The notes beneath the pieces are model-generated. The model was not told where the DNA came from, did not search any database, and saw nothing but the letters and a program-made list of their open reading frames with translations. Positions 1 to 13,700 of a stretch of DNA of 64,000 nt are shown piece after piece. Source of the stretch: Glandiceps talaboti. Lineage: Eukaryota; Hemichordata; Enteropneusta; Spengelidae. Made by a program: the position numbers and the translations under genes. Position 1 is the stretch's first letter. Every line of letters begins with the position of its first letter. The stretch lies in NCBI RefSeq assembly GCF_964340395.1, contig NC_135556.1, positions 18,282,001 to 18,346,000 on the forward strand, in the 5' to 3' direction.

Positions 1-640
1 GTATAGTTAATCAATTCTTATTGGCAAAAGGGGGGTTGTCAGTTTTAAATTGGTGAGTAAACGCAAAGGTCACAGAGGAAAGGTCAACTGTGTGCAAGGT
101 CTTTTATTGATTTGCTAACGTCAACCATGGTTGTCAATGCTGAATATACATCGCCAACAAAAGACACTCAAGTCCTGTATGACCAACTTAGTAACTAGAC
201 GATATGCCTTAATTGTAACATTAGTCGGATCATTTACTTTTAAAATGAAAACTCAACATGGCAGTGCGAGTTTAAATGTACAAATTCAATGTACTGTGTG
301 TCCGTGGTTCTGCTAAATTTCACTAGCATGTAAACTGAACAGGGTGTTCGCTTTGTCGGCAAATTTGTTTGAACTACAAAGGTCCACGATATAAACACAC
401 TGGACATAATTATTCGACATGGTGATCGCATTATACACCACAGACACCTACACAATGAATAATGCGTAGCCTGCCAGACTGTGTAACAAGGTGAATGGCA
501 TCGACTGTTTAGCTCTAATATACAGGTATATACAGTTGCGAAGTGAAGGGCAATAAAAGCACGTACTGGTCATTCCACGCTCATTACAGTGTTTGTTTAT
601 CTTAGTGATTCGATTGAGGCTTTCAAACTGCAGTACCTAC
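1..640 (-). other. Intron of the DCLK-like gene (partial)
   Basis: Downstream of the donor CAG/GTAGGT at 641/640 on the minus strand. No further exon of the doublecortin gene is seen before the window edge; the short reading frames here have no recognisable protein features. The next exon, completing the second doublecortin domain, must lie outside the window. Confidence 0.6.
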
Positions 641-1405
641 CTGTCGACCGTCCACTGTATATAGTTTTCTGACAGCACCACTATCCAATTTAATCGCATC
701 TGTGATGTCATTCAACACCTGCTCAAACCCGTGAGCTGTCTTCTTGTTCAGCAGAATTCTCACTGCTCTTCTTGGCTTCGGACCATTTTTGACGATTGTA
801 ACCAACTTGGGGCGAATATAATCACGGTCCTCCGCGCTGACGAAGCCTCCAACTGGGGTGACCCCAGCACCTCCATCGATGCTTTCTAGGTCGTTTTCAA
901 TACCGTTTCCCGTGCCGCCGCCACCGCCGCCTTTCCTTTTCATCTTTGGTGTAGTCGAACCAACTTTCCATTCTGGATTTGTAGTTTTCTTGTAATCAAT
1001 CTTTTTAAAAACTTCAGACGAAGCACAGACGTAGCTACGACCCTCTTCGAGATCATCAAGGCCGCTAATTTTTCTCTGTCCGTCAATCGTAAATATAGTA
1101 CGCACGCCCTGCGGCAAACTGACTTTGTCGGATAGGGTACGAGTTAAGTCCGCTAGGAGAGCCTCAAAACTACGAAAACGCTCTGGCGATACAGCCAAAA
1201 CTATTCCTTTATAGAATCTGTCGCCATTACGATAGAACCTCACTTTCTTTGCCTTTTTCTCCGAACTCAATTTCCTAAGGCTGGTTCTGATTAAAACACC
1301 GTGCGCACTAAGTGACGGACTCGGAAGACCAGTTTTCTGCAACCGTGATCTGCGAATTTCATCTAACGTGAAATGGTCTGCCGCTGCAAAACCGTTTTCA
1401 CCCAT
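641..1405 (-). CDS. dclk: Doublecortin-like kinase (DCLK/DCX family), first coding exon, partial
   Basis: This exon encodes 255 residues starting at the ATG at 1405 and ending in phase 0 at the donor CAG/GTAGGTAC. Residues 54-141 form a doublecortin domain that begins with [18 protein letters not shown], very close to vertebrate DCLK1. Residues 197-255 are the first two thirds of a second domain ([26 protein letters not shown]). The N-terminal GLPSP...SAH...LSSEKKAKK layout is also DCLK-like, and a Gly/Lys-rich linker (about 150-195) joins the domains. Doublecortin domains bind microtubules at the junction between protofilaments; DCLK proteins add a C-terminal Ser/Thr kinase. The kinase is not in the window, so a kinase-free DCX protein is possible. 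Inference: cytoskeletal role in neurons or dividing cells. Confidence 0.93.
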
Positions 1406-2796
1406 CTTGTATAAATGATTAGTGGTACTTAAAATTACAGCGAAAGTCGAATTTCAGGATCCGATCGATGACGAAGGCAGTTTCCCCAGGCTCCCTACAA
1501 AAAAGGCACAGAAATTATTAATCAGCGATCAATATCGTTTTACAGGTAAAATGCAGAAAATGTTACGTGGTACAGCTCTCTTTTACTCGATAATACTGCT
1601 GTACACTTGGTTGAGTTGGCATTATCTAAAGGCCTTTACACCTAACTCAAAATACAATCCATAGAAATGGCAGAAGTGAAAATTTATAATTTCAAGGTCG
1701 CTCGGCAAGGATCATGGGGAACACCACAGCAACACATCACTCATTTTCAAACGAATCGGAGGATATCAGATAACGTTTATATGTAACGAACGGGGAAATA
1801 AAAAACTTCAGGTGAATTTGCGGTACTCACGATTCGTCTGGAACAACAGCAGTGTACTGATGACAAGTAAGAGGCGACGATGAGTTCTAGATCTACAATT
1901 TCACGGGTAACCGGTGCGATTTTAGTTGGACATCCTTGCGTCACACAGCAACCACCGGGCTTCAAAGCCAGACACTGTCACTGAGGTCACTGTCTCTTTT
2001 CCCCGTGTAATCTACATGCCTCGTTTTCGTGTCCGAGGACGAAACCATTCATGAAAGAGGCGTGCCTTCGAGCTTCCCCAGTCATGAAATAAGCCACAAC
2101 ACACGTGGCTATTCTTATCACCTTATTTATTTGACTTTCACGACTGAAAGGGTGGTTTTATAGTTAATTCGAAATCTAATAATTTTTAAACACTCGTAAA
2201 ATGTAACACATTTCGTATCGATATTATTTTTGTTTTGGAATGGGCCGATGTGTACATGACTTGCGTCATGACTCATAGGTTCGAGTGAGGACACCATATA
2301 AAATCAATGCGGCCATGTTTACATCCATTACGAAATAAATCACATTACGTTATGATTCACCACAAAAGCTGACGGCTTCTTTTTGATGACTTTAGCAACG
2401 CACAACATGTACATATAACACACGTACGAACTGTCTGGGTTTATAGGTGCAGATCCCGGGTGGAAGATGCCATGCTGTTTTGATTACTCTAGCGATTAGG
2501 ATAGTACTGCCACCAATTGCGGCACAGTAAAATATGAAATTATTGTTTTTTATGCTACAACGCCAGTTACACTTCTTGAAGCTGACTACCATATTTTGTG
2601 GAATACTTAAATATTATATTTTGGGATTTACGTAATTTTTATTGAAAAGGTATTTTAAATGAATGTGTTGTCTCAGTAATTATTGTTTACTGCATCAGGA
2701 AGGTGTGTATGGTAACTGGGATTTTATTTTCAATTGGTTGAAAAATATATTATAATAACGAAATAAGTGAAAATGCTTTAAAATTTAGTAGTTCAA

Positions 2797-2798
<2 letters not shown>
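1406..2798. other. 5' flank of DCLK-like gene, no gene seen
   Basis: Presumed 5' UTR and promoter side of the minus-strand doublecortin gene. No TATA box at a convincing distance, and no ORF with recognisable features on either strand. The base composition becomes strongly AT-rich beyond about 2.1 kb. Confidence 0.4.
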
Positions 2799-2842
<44 letters not shown>

Positions 2843-2843
2843 G

Positions 2844-2875
<32 letters not shown>

Positions 2876-2884
2876 TGCGCGCGC
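2799..2884. repeat. (GT)n microsatellite
   Basis: About 85 bases of GT dinucleotides, passing into GCGT and GCGC units at the right end. Confidence 0.95.
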
Positions 2885-3415
2885 ATATTTGCGCCAGGGC
2901 TAGGGACGTATAAACGTATATACCGTACGTCCCTTGTTTGCGCTAATGAATGAGTCGTGGCATTGGTTATGTTCTGTCTGACAAGTTATGGCATTCCCTC
3001 ACATGCACTTGAAGAACATTCCACCATAAACAATGATTTCACTGACCCTTAACTAATTGTATCATAAAGTCAGTTCACTTATTTGACGTTTCAAACTCAA
3101 TGCTAAATTATCACCCATGCATTGTATTGTGTATATATCTAAAATATGATAAGCTCAGATATTATAACCTACAGTGTCATATACCATAAATAAACTGACC
3201 TGAGGTCGTTCCTATATATACCGAAAGATGACTATCGAATTTACTGAACCAGTGCTACTCCTGTATGTTTCTGTGTTATCGAATCTAGACTAGTCTGCAG
3301 ATCCAGCTTATCTTGTTAGTATAACCATTTTACACAAGACGAAGTCTTAATTCGTATATGAGGGTCATGTTTAAAGAAAGCGTGTTATTTAAACTTTGCT
3401 TCTAGTATCAGGATG

Positions 3416-3526
3416 ATTACCATTTGCAGTGTAAATGGGATACAACTTCAAGTTCATGTAATACGTACTGTCGACAGTAAATACATGAACTTGAAGTTTT
3501 ATCCCATTTGCACTGCAAATGGTAAT
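3416..3526. repeat. Near-perfect foldback element, 45 bp arms
   Basis: Left arm 3416-3460 begins ATTACCATTTGCAGTG. Right arm 3482-3526 is its reverse complement with two mismatches. The 21-base centre contains TACTGTCGACAGTA, itself a perfect palindrome, so the whole 111 bp can extrude as a cruciform. It looks like a very short MITE; no clear target duplication is seen. Confidence 0.85.
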
Positions 3527-6500
3527 AATATTATATTGGCGGATTTAGGCAGTGAGAATTGATTGGAGGTGGCAGGCACATTTCAACTTAAAGCAACTTG
3601 CTCGCAATTGGCAGCAAGGACACATGCGAGGGTGCCTGTGAGATCAAAACACACTATCCAATACAATTATTTTGCAAAACAAGTTCTTTAATAATAAAGA
3701 TCAATAAAGAATTGAAATTACTGGCGTGTCGAGAAAACCTAGTTTATCATTTAATACGAGTAAAATAATTCGATGTAAAAGACTACGGATACTTAACTGA
3801 CGACATTTTTTTTACATGTATTCATCACATACAATCGCTGCATTTTATACTCTATATGATATCAGTAAAAGTACACTTTGATGACAATTTGAAACAGGGT
3901 TTCTTACTTGTCTGTGGTTTAACCAACTTGTCAACTACCTTACACATATATATGTAATTGTAGAATAATAATATGAACTCGGAGATTTTATTCACGATTT
4001 CAACTTAAAATGAGTAATACCTAATCATTGGAATTTTCAATAAATATATGATTGGTTTGTCTGGTGGAAAAAACAATACCCCAATTACAGCTAGTGCGAT
4101 CTCCATTGTAATTTGAATTTCAAGTTTTGTCGATCTGTACGTGTACACGATTAAGTCATCCGGTGCATGCGTGGTGTAGGATAATGGGAGACTGGTGTAG
4201 TCCTTCACGGAATGAGCTACGATTAAAAAGTATACCCATCGTGCCCATGAATTGGTACGTATAAATTATAACTTACTACTTGCAGTACAATGTACTGTGG
4301 ACGTATGTAGTTTAGCTTATTCATCTCATATGAAGTATTAAAAAAATCAGCATATCACTTTCATTAGTAGCTGTATTAATTGTAGTGTTATTATATTAGT
4401 TTCTGGGACTTTTCGTTCCGGAATCAATTAGACATATTGCAGCGTACACTATAGTCAAACACTGTTCATTCACAAAAGTGTGTGAGGTGATGGGGAGGGG
4501 AGGGGGTGAGAGAGACGTTTTCTGGCCACTAAACTGGTTATGCGCCAAAATATTCATGGTACTGCATGCATGCGTCGATACAATGTTGTGCGGACAAATA
4601 CAAGTGGACTAGAACAATACGAACACCAGTTCGCCATACTTGGATTTTATTGTGGAATATATAGTTTCGAGATTCTCCACACAGCCGACTCTTGTTTCTT
4701 TTGTATAGAGTTATAGCATGGAAGTATAATACTTCCATGGTTATAGGATATCGGTCCATAGTAATCGCCGACTCCGATGCAGGTTTGAGCGAAATTCGAA
4801 GTGCTAATACAATCAATTCTATTCTCACCTTTGTCCATAAAACTAGAACTTTTTGTCATCAGAACACACGCACTAATACTCCATAAGGTCTGCATTACGG
4901 CACGTGTTCTGTATATCAAAACAGTCAAAAACATTGTGAAGTCAAACAAATACATCGACGATCCCATCTTCAAGTCTTTTCTCAGAGCCTCATCGACTAG
5001 TAGTGAATTCGCAAAATTAGCAATTGCCATGATGGATTATCTCGTCAAGACTATTGATTAAAGTTCATTATGATACAAATGTACAGCATAATTAATATTG
5101 TGCAATGTTGTGAAGATAGGACACCCCACCCTCAGCAATCAACATAGGGACCCTGTCACAGCTATACTGTCGGTGGCAGTATGCATAGTCTCTATTTGAA
5201 GCGCCACCAACGGCTGCCATGTCTTGTTACAACACGTTGGAATGATTTCTTGCTTTGGAAGTTTTATAGGGGTGGGGTAGACGGAACCCAGTAAAACTCA
5301 AAGATTGTGTGGGGAAGACATTATTAATATGATAATGATAGCATTCACATATAAAGAATCTATGAATATCACACACAGCAAAATGAATTTCAAAGAGACA
5401 TTTTGGGCATTCAAATAATTTATTTACATTCCATGTGAAATTATGACTATTCAGACGAGAAATTCCACATAGTATATCTCTGCATACGATTTGTACCAGT
5501 TTCAACACAACGCATGTAACTGTGTCCCCATGACAACAAGTGTGTACACACAAATTCAAAATTAACGTCACTCCTTACATAATTAAGACAGAATAACTCC
5601 CCATTCACCTTTATATACATCATGACCTCTCTTGGTCAACATTTGCACATCTGTTAAACTTTCTTGTGACAATTTTCAACGCAAGGGATCATACCAAAAA
5701 CAACACAAATGAAATTTGAAAACCATCTATGAAATGAGACACTAGTATATCATTGACAACGATAATATGGCCTACCTTTGTGTGTGTTTACCATACTATA
5801 GTCACATGACTAAGGAGTTTTAAAAAGTCAAATGGGGCAAAGGGAAAATAAACTTGTCTGCTATGGTATTGTATTATCACCATTCTTGAATTGACAAAGA
5901 AAAATTGCAATTGACAAATGTTTCACTTTGAAAAAGAAATGAGACGCATGCAACAAATCTCAAAGGAACCACAAGCCCACACACAATTGCTAATGACTAC
6001 AATAGTACACATGATTACACACACATATAAAAGAAACACAACAATCAAGTTCCTCCCATTCAAGGACTTTTGATCTGTTTTTATGGTGCATGTGGACTAT
6101 GATCTTCAAAAGCCATACTAAGGAGTGAGATCAACAAGTTCAATTAGTTTGTAAGATACATATATTTGTGCCACGCTATCAGATACTAGCACCACTCATA
6201 AGAAGCCTGATAGGGCTGAACAACACAGCGTACCTTACAGTCGACAGTTCAATGTAGGATAAAAAACCTAAATTCTTTTACTTAGGGTCTCAGATACCTC
6301 CTCACCCATCCAACTAAATTAGCCAAAAATTGAAAATTGTTTCAGACAGCACAAATAAATTCAAATCAGTATGTAGTAGTAGTATGAATGCAAAAACAGT
6401 TCTGTAATGAAGAAACAATAGCTCTTTTAGTGCCATACATTTACAAAGCGAAAATTCTTCCATATCTTGATTTGACATTTTCTAGAAACATTCGTATTTA

Positions 6501-7051
6501 GGGGTACAAAACAGATTCCATTAAAAAGTAAAATTGATTTTGTATGATGAGAACTGGTTCAAAACTCCCCACCCCCTAACTAAAAGAATGTACTTTTTTA
6601 TCGTACATGGAATTACTGACCTCACCCCTAAGCAAGTTTATACATGTTGATTATTGGAAATCATATTCTGTAGATTCATTATCACTCAATCCGCATATTC
6701 ATAAGATCATTTGCATATTGTCATACACACCAAACACTACACTAACATCATGACTGTAAAAGTGAAATTTTGAGTATAAATTCTTCTCATCAACATTTGT
6801 GATATTCTTACAGGCCATTGTTTTATAAATTATCATTGACAAAATAACAAGGAATATAAAACCATAACGGTGTGTTCCTCAATTTTCAAACACAGTAAAG
6901 TATCTACACATTTTGTAAATGGGGAATTCATGATTTACAACTAAATTGTGAATAACGATTTGCATCTCAATAAGCTCATTTGCATATAATTTGCAATCAA
7001 CATATACATCAAGGCACAAGTCTAAAAACATAGTGACTTGCTGACTGACAG
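3527..7051. other. Intergenic, no supported gene
   Basis: AT-rich sequence. Overlapping open frames on both strands near 4.54-5.06 kb have no recognisable domain and mirror each other, so neither is called. Nothing else is visible. Confidence 0.4.
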
Positions 7052-7413
7052 TAAGGCCAAAAAAAATATATATCTGGTTCTGGTCAGCGTGCCCTGAATA
7101 CCCTCGCATCGATCCTTTTTTCCCGATAATTTTTGCTTTCCTGTTCCTTATTTATTCCTGATATCAGGAGAACAAGCAGCTGAAATCTACCCTACATGCC
7201 AAGACTGCTTAAATACAAAGCCTATACTGCTTCGAAGAAAAAGGAAGTTTTTCAAGAAATAAATATGATAGAACAGAGTATGTAAAGTGTCAAAAAATTG
7301 TGTATTTACTAATTTGCAAAAAAAAAAATTAGGAAAAAAAAAAAAATTTGCGTCGTCACACCACTTTAGAAAGTTTACCCTGACCAGAACCAGATAATTT
7401 TTTGGGGGGCCTA
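7052..7413. mobile_element. MITE with ~33 bp inverted repeats and TA target site
   Basis: The left end reads TA-AGGCC(A-run)TATATATCTGGTTCTGGTCA. The right end is the inverse, TGACCAGAACCAGATA(T-run)GGGGGGCC-TA. Flanking TA dinucleotides suggest a Tc1/mariner-type or similar TA-targeting element of about 360 bp. The interior is AT-rich and non-coding. Confidence 0.7.
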
Positions 7414-7654
7414 ATATATGTGACACTTCCAAATTTTCTAAAGTCATGCCTCACTATTATCAAAATAGTTGATCGACTAAACTGTATGTGTCAACTGCTA
7501 TCTAGTTTTGAAATCAACTTGTTTTACTAGAAGCATACATATATACACGATTATAAACTTGAAACTTCTAGCTCCAATCAATATTGGAGTGAGATCAGAA
7601 GGAAGTTGACTTGCTGGCTACTTTAACATTTAGACAAATGTCCACATATATGTG

Positions 7655-7950
7655 CAACTAAAGACACGGTCGTTTGCTACACTCGAAATCATGTGATCGT
7701 GCTGTATCATTTCTACAGGAATTTTCCGTTTCAGATAAACATATGTAATAATAACAGAACCCAATGCCACATGAGTTCCAGTGTGGGTACTCAGGGGTTA
7801 CTCATGCTTGCAGTGTTTTCTGCTGCACTTTCATTCACTACACTCATGAAAGTATATGGCGCAGAGAACAATGCAAAGCGCACTTGTACAAATACCCTGG
7901 GTACACCACACTTGTACTCGTGTGTCATGAGGTTCTGGTATATTCTATTC
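7655..7950. repeat. Dispersed ~300 bp repeat, copy A
   Basis: Matches the reverse complement of 51022-51335 along its whole length, for example ttcagataaacatatgtaa, ttttctgctgcactttca and aaataccctg. Its open frames on both strands (up to 152 codons) are by-products of the repeat, not genes. It contains a partial internal inverted repeat (GGTACTCAGG and CCCTGGGTAC). Confidence 0.75.
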
Positions 7951-9289
7951 TTCAAAGACAACAGGTCTGTCATGAATTTTCATACACCTCTGTCAAACAT
8001 TTCTGTACAAGTAACTCTACACATATTGGTTGTGTTCATGTACTACACCATTTCAAAAGAGTTCCACAATGGCAAAATATACAAGAAATTCACAAGTCAA
8101 ATTTGAGAAAAGGAGACATGATTCCCAACATCTTTCTTTGCTCAGCTCAAGAAAATATTGGTGACCTAAGGGGCCTTTATCACTTACAAGTACTGAAACA
8201 AGTCCCTTCAGCACGAGAATGATCCATATAAAATCTGGGAAAATAATAGTGACTTTTTAAATCTCATATTTCAAGCACCTTCAAATAAATGCAGTAGATG
8301 TGTTGTCATGATGTACAACTTTCAAATTTGCTTATGTGAGGTATAATATTGAGTATACAAGAAAACCTTCCATTAATTATAGATCTTTCTCATACATCTA
8401 TCACACCTTCCAAAGAGCACACTTCTAATACACATGTATAATTTGAAGTAAAATGTGCACAGAAATTGTCAAAACAATTACAAATATACTCTGGAATAAA
8501 AATTACAACAACAAAAACAGGGCAATGATATCATTGTTTGGACAATAGAACAGAAGTACTTATTTTGTTCAAGGTTAAAATGATAGACATTGGGTTTTCT
8601 TGCTCATCATTACATAGTAAGGCTATGGGGAAACATGGTGACTGTGTGTCAGAGGAAATTGCTGTGCTTAATAATAGTACATGTACTTGTCAAATTAGTA
8701 TAGAAGGCACATTTATCAGTAAATTTCTATTTTAAAAAAAGTCAGATAAATAAACACCAAGAGGAAACCCTTCACACTCCATGACTTAGTTCAGGAGTGA
8801 TACATGTTGTTTGTGCAGTATTCTCAGTCACCTAACATGTAATCAGACATACCATGGCAGAAACTGAAATTTGACATTTCCCCTCTCTGTTTAATACAAT
8901 GGTGACCTATTTAAAGAGGTAACTCTTACTTAAGGGAGTATTTAGATGTGTGATAAGAACTTGGTTGGTAGTTATTCGTGTAAAAATCCAAAAACAATAC
9001 AATAGTCGGATATAATTTCAATGTCTCTTTTAAATTCAATTTCATTGCTTAGTTTTAGACTCGCCCCATTAGAGAGAAAATCCAGTACCGTTATTTGAGA
9101 TATTACAATTTATGAAATTACATCAGTAGGTCTAACCTGCAATTACACAATGCTCTTGTGTTTATCATGCACAGTTACTGAAAAAATACAGTCAACCTTT
9201 TACTCAAAATATTTACACAATAATCTGTGACCTCAAGAATGTGCATTCTGACCACATAGTCACTGTTTGACCCAATATTTTTTATATTC
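7951..9289 (-). other. Region 3' of MGA; possible 3' UTR and repeat fragment
   Basis: Lies just past the stop codon of the minus-strand MGA gene, so part may be transcribed as 3' UTR. The stretch 8130-8205 contains a short motif (CTTTGCTCAGC, AAATATTGG, AGGGGCCTT) that recurs near 43.9-44.0 kb in inverse orientation and near 48.13-48.22 kb. No gene is supported. Confidence 0.45.
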
Positions 9290-9295
9290 TTTATT
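9290..9295 (-). promoter_or_regulatory. Candidate polyadenylation signal of MGA
   Basis: AATAAA on the minus strand (TTTATT on the plus strand), about 20 bases after the TGA at 9312. This would give an extremely short 3' UTR, so a further downstream signal may be used instead. Confidence 0.4.
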
Positions 9296-9311
9296 TTCAT
9301 AGCCTTGAATT

Positions 9312-10762
9312 TCATGGATCTGCTGGTGTATATGTCTCGCTAACAGCACTATTTTGAACAGTGATAACTTCGTTATTGTCGGTAGCATCAATTTTAACTC
9401 CTTTCCTGGTTTGAAGGACAACTAATTCATCATCATCATCATCATCATCATGAATATAGATGATACCAAGTTCATCATATTTTTCCTTTGACATTTCATT
9501 TTCTTGAACCATTGCTTCATTTTCCTGAACCTCCGGTACATTTTCTTGAGCCTCAGTTACATTTTCTTGATCCACCTCCATGTCCTGATCCTGAATCTTG
9601 TCAAGACTTTGTACTACCATGACATCAGTGTCTATCACTTCAAATGATTCTTTAGTTTCTGTTTTCACAATGCACTCCTCTTTCACATTCCTACCCGACT
9701 CATCAGCTATGACAATACTTTGTTCTGTGCTGACTGGAGTAGCACCACTATTGACACTGGTGTTATTAGTACTACATATTGTGTACTCTCGACAACCATT
9801 TGGTGGCAATGGTAGTTTCTCACCAGCTTGGACATGCATTGTGACTTCCACCGGTTTGTCAAACTCTCCTTCCACAGCGAGTTTCATTTTCACAATTCGG
9901 GCACCTTGACTCTCAGCCTCATCATTAAATTTTCCCAATGTCTCTACAAGTTGTCTATGACCATATGTGTCGATAACAGCATTAACTACCTCTGGGGACA
10001 TTTTCATAGGCATCACACCTTCATCAACAATGTTGGCAGCAGGATTTTCATTGTCAGTTGCTTGTTCTGTGTCAGTCACTTGGGGTTTCACCGACTCAAA
10101 ATCAAGGGCTGGCAACTGAATGTTATCAGCTGCATTTGTTGACATTGATATTGCCACAGGTACAGGAATAGAAATCAACTCAACTAATTGATCCTCAGCA
10201 GATTTTTCCTTTACAGTATCTGATGTCACGTCTTCGTTGGGCGACTGCATATTTTCTGTAGATTCAAGATGAGCAATGCTATCACTATTCTCTGGTAGAC
10301 CACTGAGAATAATTATGTTTGTATTTGGATCTTGATCTAATGCACCCATGGGGAAATCCATCACGTCAAAAGCATTACTAGTTTCAATACCTAGAGTCTG
10401 TTCCAGTTGGGGCATTTCCTCAACGGGCAAATCTTCCTGCATATCACTAGTACAAGTCAATGGCAAATCGTGTTCCGAGTCAGTGCTGGGTAGAACAGTA
10501 GCAGGAACTTGTTCACTACCATCTCCATCTGAAGCTGAAGTTTGAGATGGTGTAATTTTATCAAATTTAGTCTTTATCAAATCTGTAACACCTGACTCAG
10601 TTGATACCTGTAGATCTCCAGTTTTCCTCTCTTCCAGCTTCTGTCCTTTTAATGTAGCGATACCTTTTAGTTCTTGTAATATTGTGCCGTGAGTGACCTT
10701 GACTGACTGGATGATGTACTGTTTGTTTTTTAGAGGCACACTCTTGTTGGCTGCCATCAGTG
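9312..10762 (-). CDS. mga: MGA last coding exon
   Basis: Begins after the acceptor TATATTTCAG. The incoming G plus CA makes an Ala codon, followed by LMAANKSVPLKNKQY, which continues the helical zipper side of the bHLH-zipper. After that the protein is acidic and low-complexity: repeated VQEN units, then an Asp run (about residues 9429-9452 in genomic bases) encoded by a TCA/GTC-type microsatellite. It ends in YTPADP and a TGA. About 482 residues. Confidence 0.85.
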
Positions 10763-13700
10763 CTGAAATATATGGAAATGAAGCAGAATGTGAGCCAAAT
10801 TAAATTTAACGTGATTGACATGGTTGTAAGTTAAGCATGGCAAGCCTCAGAGGCTCATATAATCCCTGGATTAACCCACAGTCTTTGGACAATCAAGGCA
10901 GTTGATTACATATATACAAAACTAAATAATTTTACACTTTATTACTAATTATCTGCTGAAACCTATCGTAACCAATTCACACAACAACAAAATAAGTATT
11001 ACTGACAGTTTCAGATAAAACCCTTTAGCCCACACCTGCTGTCATCAAATGGCATAGTATATTATATCTCCCTCTTTTGGGGGTAGGATGAGGTGAGGGC
11101 TGGGGGGGGGGGGGTTGGCATTAGACAGAAGTAAACTTCTTTAAATAAAACTTGTCATACTGTCTAATTATGTGTGCACTCCATGGAAGACATCAATGGG
11201 ATGAAGCAGAGAATAGAAATCTTAACTAAAATATTGAAACCAAAAACTCTCAAGCTGGAAAATGTATACCATAATTCACAAAAGTAGTCTTTGGACAATG
11301 AAGGCATTTGATCACAGTATTGGTGACAAATGGTCCGTGCTCACAACTTTTCAAAAAAATATGTATGAATAAGACAAAATAACAACACATGATACAATGT
11401 CAACTTAAATTAACATTCAGAAATAAAACTCAAATATTGCCAAAAACTGTCAATAGAACACAAAATGCAAATCATGAATGCAATAGGTTACCTTTTCCTG
11501 TTGAATCATTAAAATACCCTTACCTAGTTCCCTTACAAGGTGGAGAAGCTTTGCTTTCCTCTTTTCCTTAAGTTGGATTTCCTTTACTGCTAGACGTATC
11601 TCATGTGCCTTCAGTTCCTTCAATTCTGTAGTAGCCTATAAACGGACAATAAAGATTTCAAGTTATACAGATTGTGCAATTTGCATTCTCATCAAGCAAT
11701 GTAATAAACATGATGAACAGATGGCAGTGTATCATTTCATGAACACATGTATGTATAGAGTTTCTTCTACTCTTCAATCAAAGGGGTAAATGGACACTAC
11801 TTCAAAATGGAGGTGATAATAGCAGAGGTGATGACTGCCTCAAGTGTACCACATAAGCATACAACTGGCAATAAATTTGAATGTAAAATATATTCCAAAC
11901 AACATCTTCTAGTATAAATAGTAGGAATTAATAATTTAAGTATTATGTTATGTCTACATCCAGACAGGGCCGTGACAAATTACATCATCAGATCAAAGCA
12001 TTGCTTACTTCAGGAATGATGGCACAATGTCACACAAGCGCAATAAGCAAACTTCGTTTGTTTAGGGGAGGGGATCTGGTGTCAATGTGATTGCTGAACT
12101 TTATTTTTTCACTTTCAGCTTCTGTATTTACTATTGAGATGTTGATAAATTGATAAAAATTTACTTCTAATGTGAAATATAGTGCTGCATTTCCAGTAGT
12201 ATTTTGATGTTGTACCGATCATAGTGGTATGACCATTACAATTTCCATCATGGGTTTACATCATATATAAGCGTGTGATGTTGCACTTGTGAATGTTCAT
12301 TTAGGGGGAAAGGGGAGGGGGGTTGTCCTAAATGAACAATGTTCGCTTACTGAGCTTCTGCGACACTGTGCAATTGTCCCTTTGGAATGAAGTTTCTTTG
12401 CACACTTGAACAAGTGAAAAACTTGGAGACAAACTTAGAAACCTATACCAGTAATCTAGCAACATCAATGTGAATACTTTCCTTTGTGGAATTCTCAGTA
12501 CCTGTAGTAGCTTTTTATTTTATGCTAGAGGGTCAAAAGACAACAAGAAGGATGACTTATTCTCATGCAAGTGAAGAGCATAGAGCCGAAGTTATGATGT
12601 CGACAAGGAATCAAATGTTCATTATTTTTATGATGTGCCCAGGCAGTAAAATTCTATTTCAGGTACCAAGAATTAACTTACCTTGAGCAAGACTGCAAGC
12701 TTTGCTAGTCTTTCATCAACGTATCCCCATAACAGCTTCTTCAAATTACAAAACAGATCGTTCATAAAGGATCTTCTTTCCCTTTCTCTGAAGCAATGCA
12801 CATGTCTGTGTCCTTCATCTCGGAAGTACCCTAAAGGAGAATCAACTGTTCTCAGTGTCTCTGTAAATGTCGTTTCGTCTAAGAAATCCTTCTTAATTTC
12901 AAGGGGAGACTTTCGCTTTCTTTTAGGTCTAGCGCTATGGACAGCACACTCTTGCTGGATTTTAGGGGTTTCAATACCAGAGTTTAGCTCTGCAACCAAT
13001 TTAGCCGATTCTGTTTGACCATCATTATCATAATAGTTTTCAACATCAATGTCATCATCAACAGTTATGACATCAATTTCTTCACTTTCATCTGTGTTAT
13101 TCCCGACATCTTTCCCATTCTTGATGTCTTTATCATCACAACCTTGTGATTCTTTTTCCTTTCCAACATTTCCATCACACTCTAACTCTTCCAAGTCCTT
13201 TTGTTCTGCGATGACTAATGCATACTCCTTTCCCCTTCCAAACTCATCATCTGATAGTCCTAACTTCTCTTCACATTGTAAACTGATAAGTGACTTTTTT
13301 AATGGTGGTTCTCCTGACAATGTGGTCTGTTCTGTTTCTTTTCTCTTTTCAGAATGTTGCCGCCTTTCAGCTGCTGCACCAGACAATACTGCAAACTTGG
13401 AACTTACAGGTACAATACTGGCATTGCTAGTGACATCCTTTGCAGTTGATGTATTGGCACTGGCAGTGGTTACTACTATTTCTAAATCACCAGTTGTAGG
13501 AGGAGGAAGGGTTGTATTGGTTATAGTTTGCAGGACCTTTGCAGAAGTGGTAAAACTTCCATCCAGTGGAGCAGCAGTTGTATGAGGTTTTAGGTCTTGT
13601 TTGCTTACTGCAATGGTTGGTGTTGTTACATTGGTCTTGACACTTGAATCAACTCCTTTGGGCTGTGAGGTACAAGTAGATTGTTGATCTTCATCCATTG

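Noticed and set aside
4538-5061. Overlapping frames on both strands, up to 127 codons
   Set aside because: Neither strand shows a recognisable domain and no splice-supported context was found.
7693-8222. Plus-strand frames of 137 and 152 codons
   Set aside because: Most of their length is a dispersed repeat that also occurs inverted at 51 kb.
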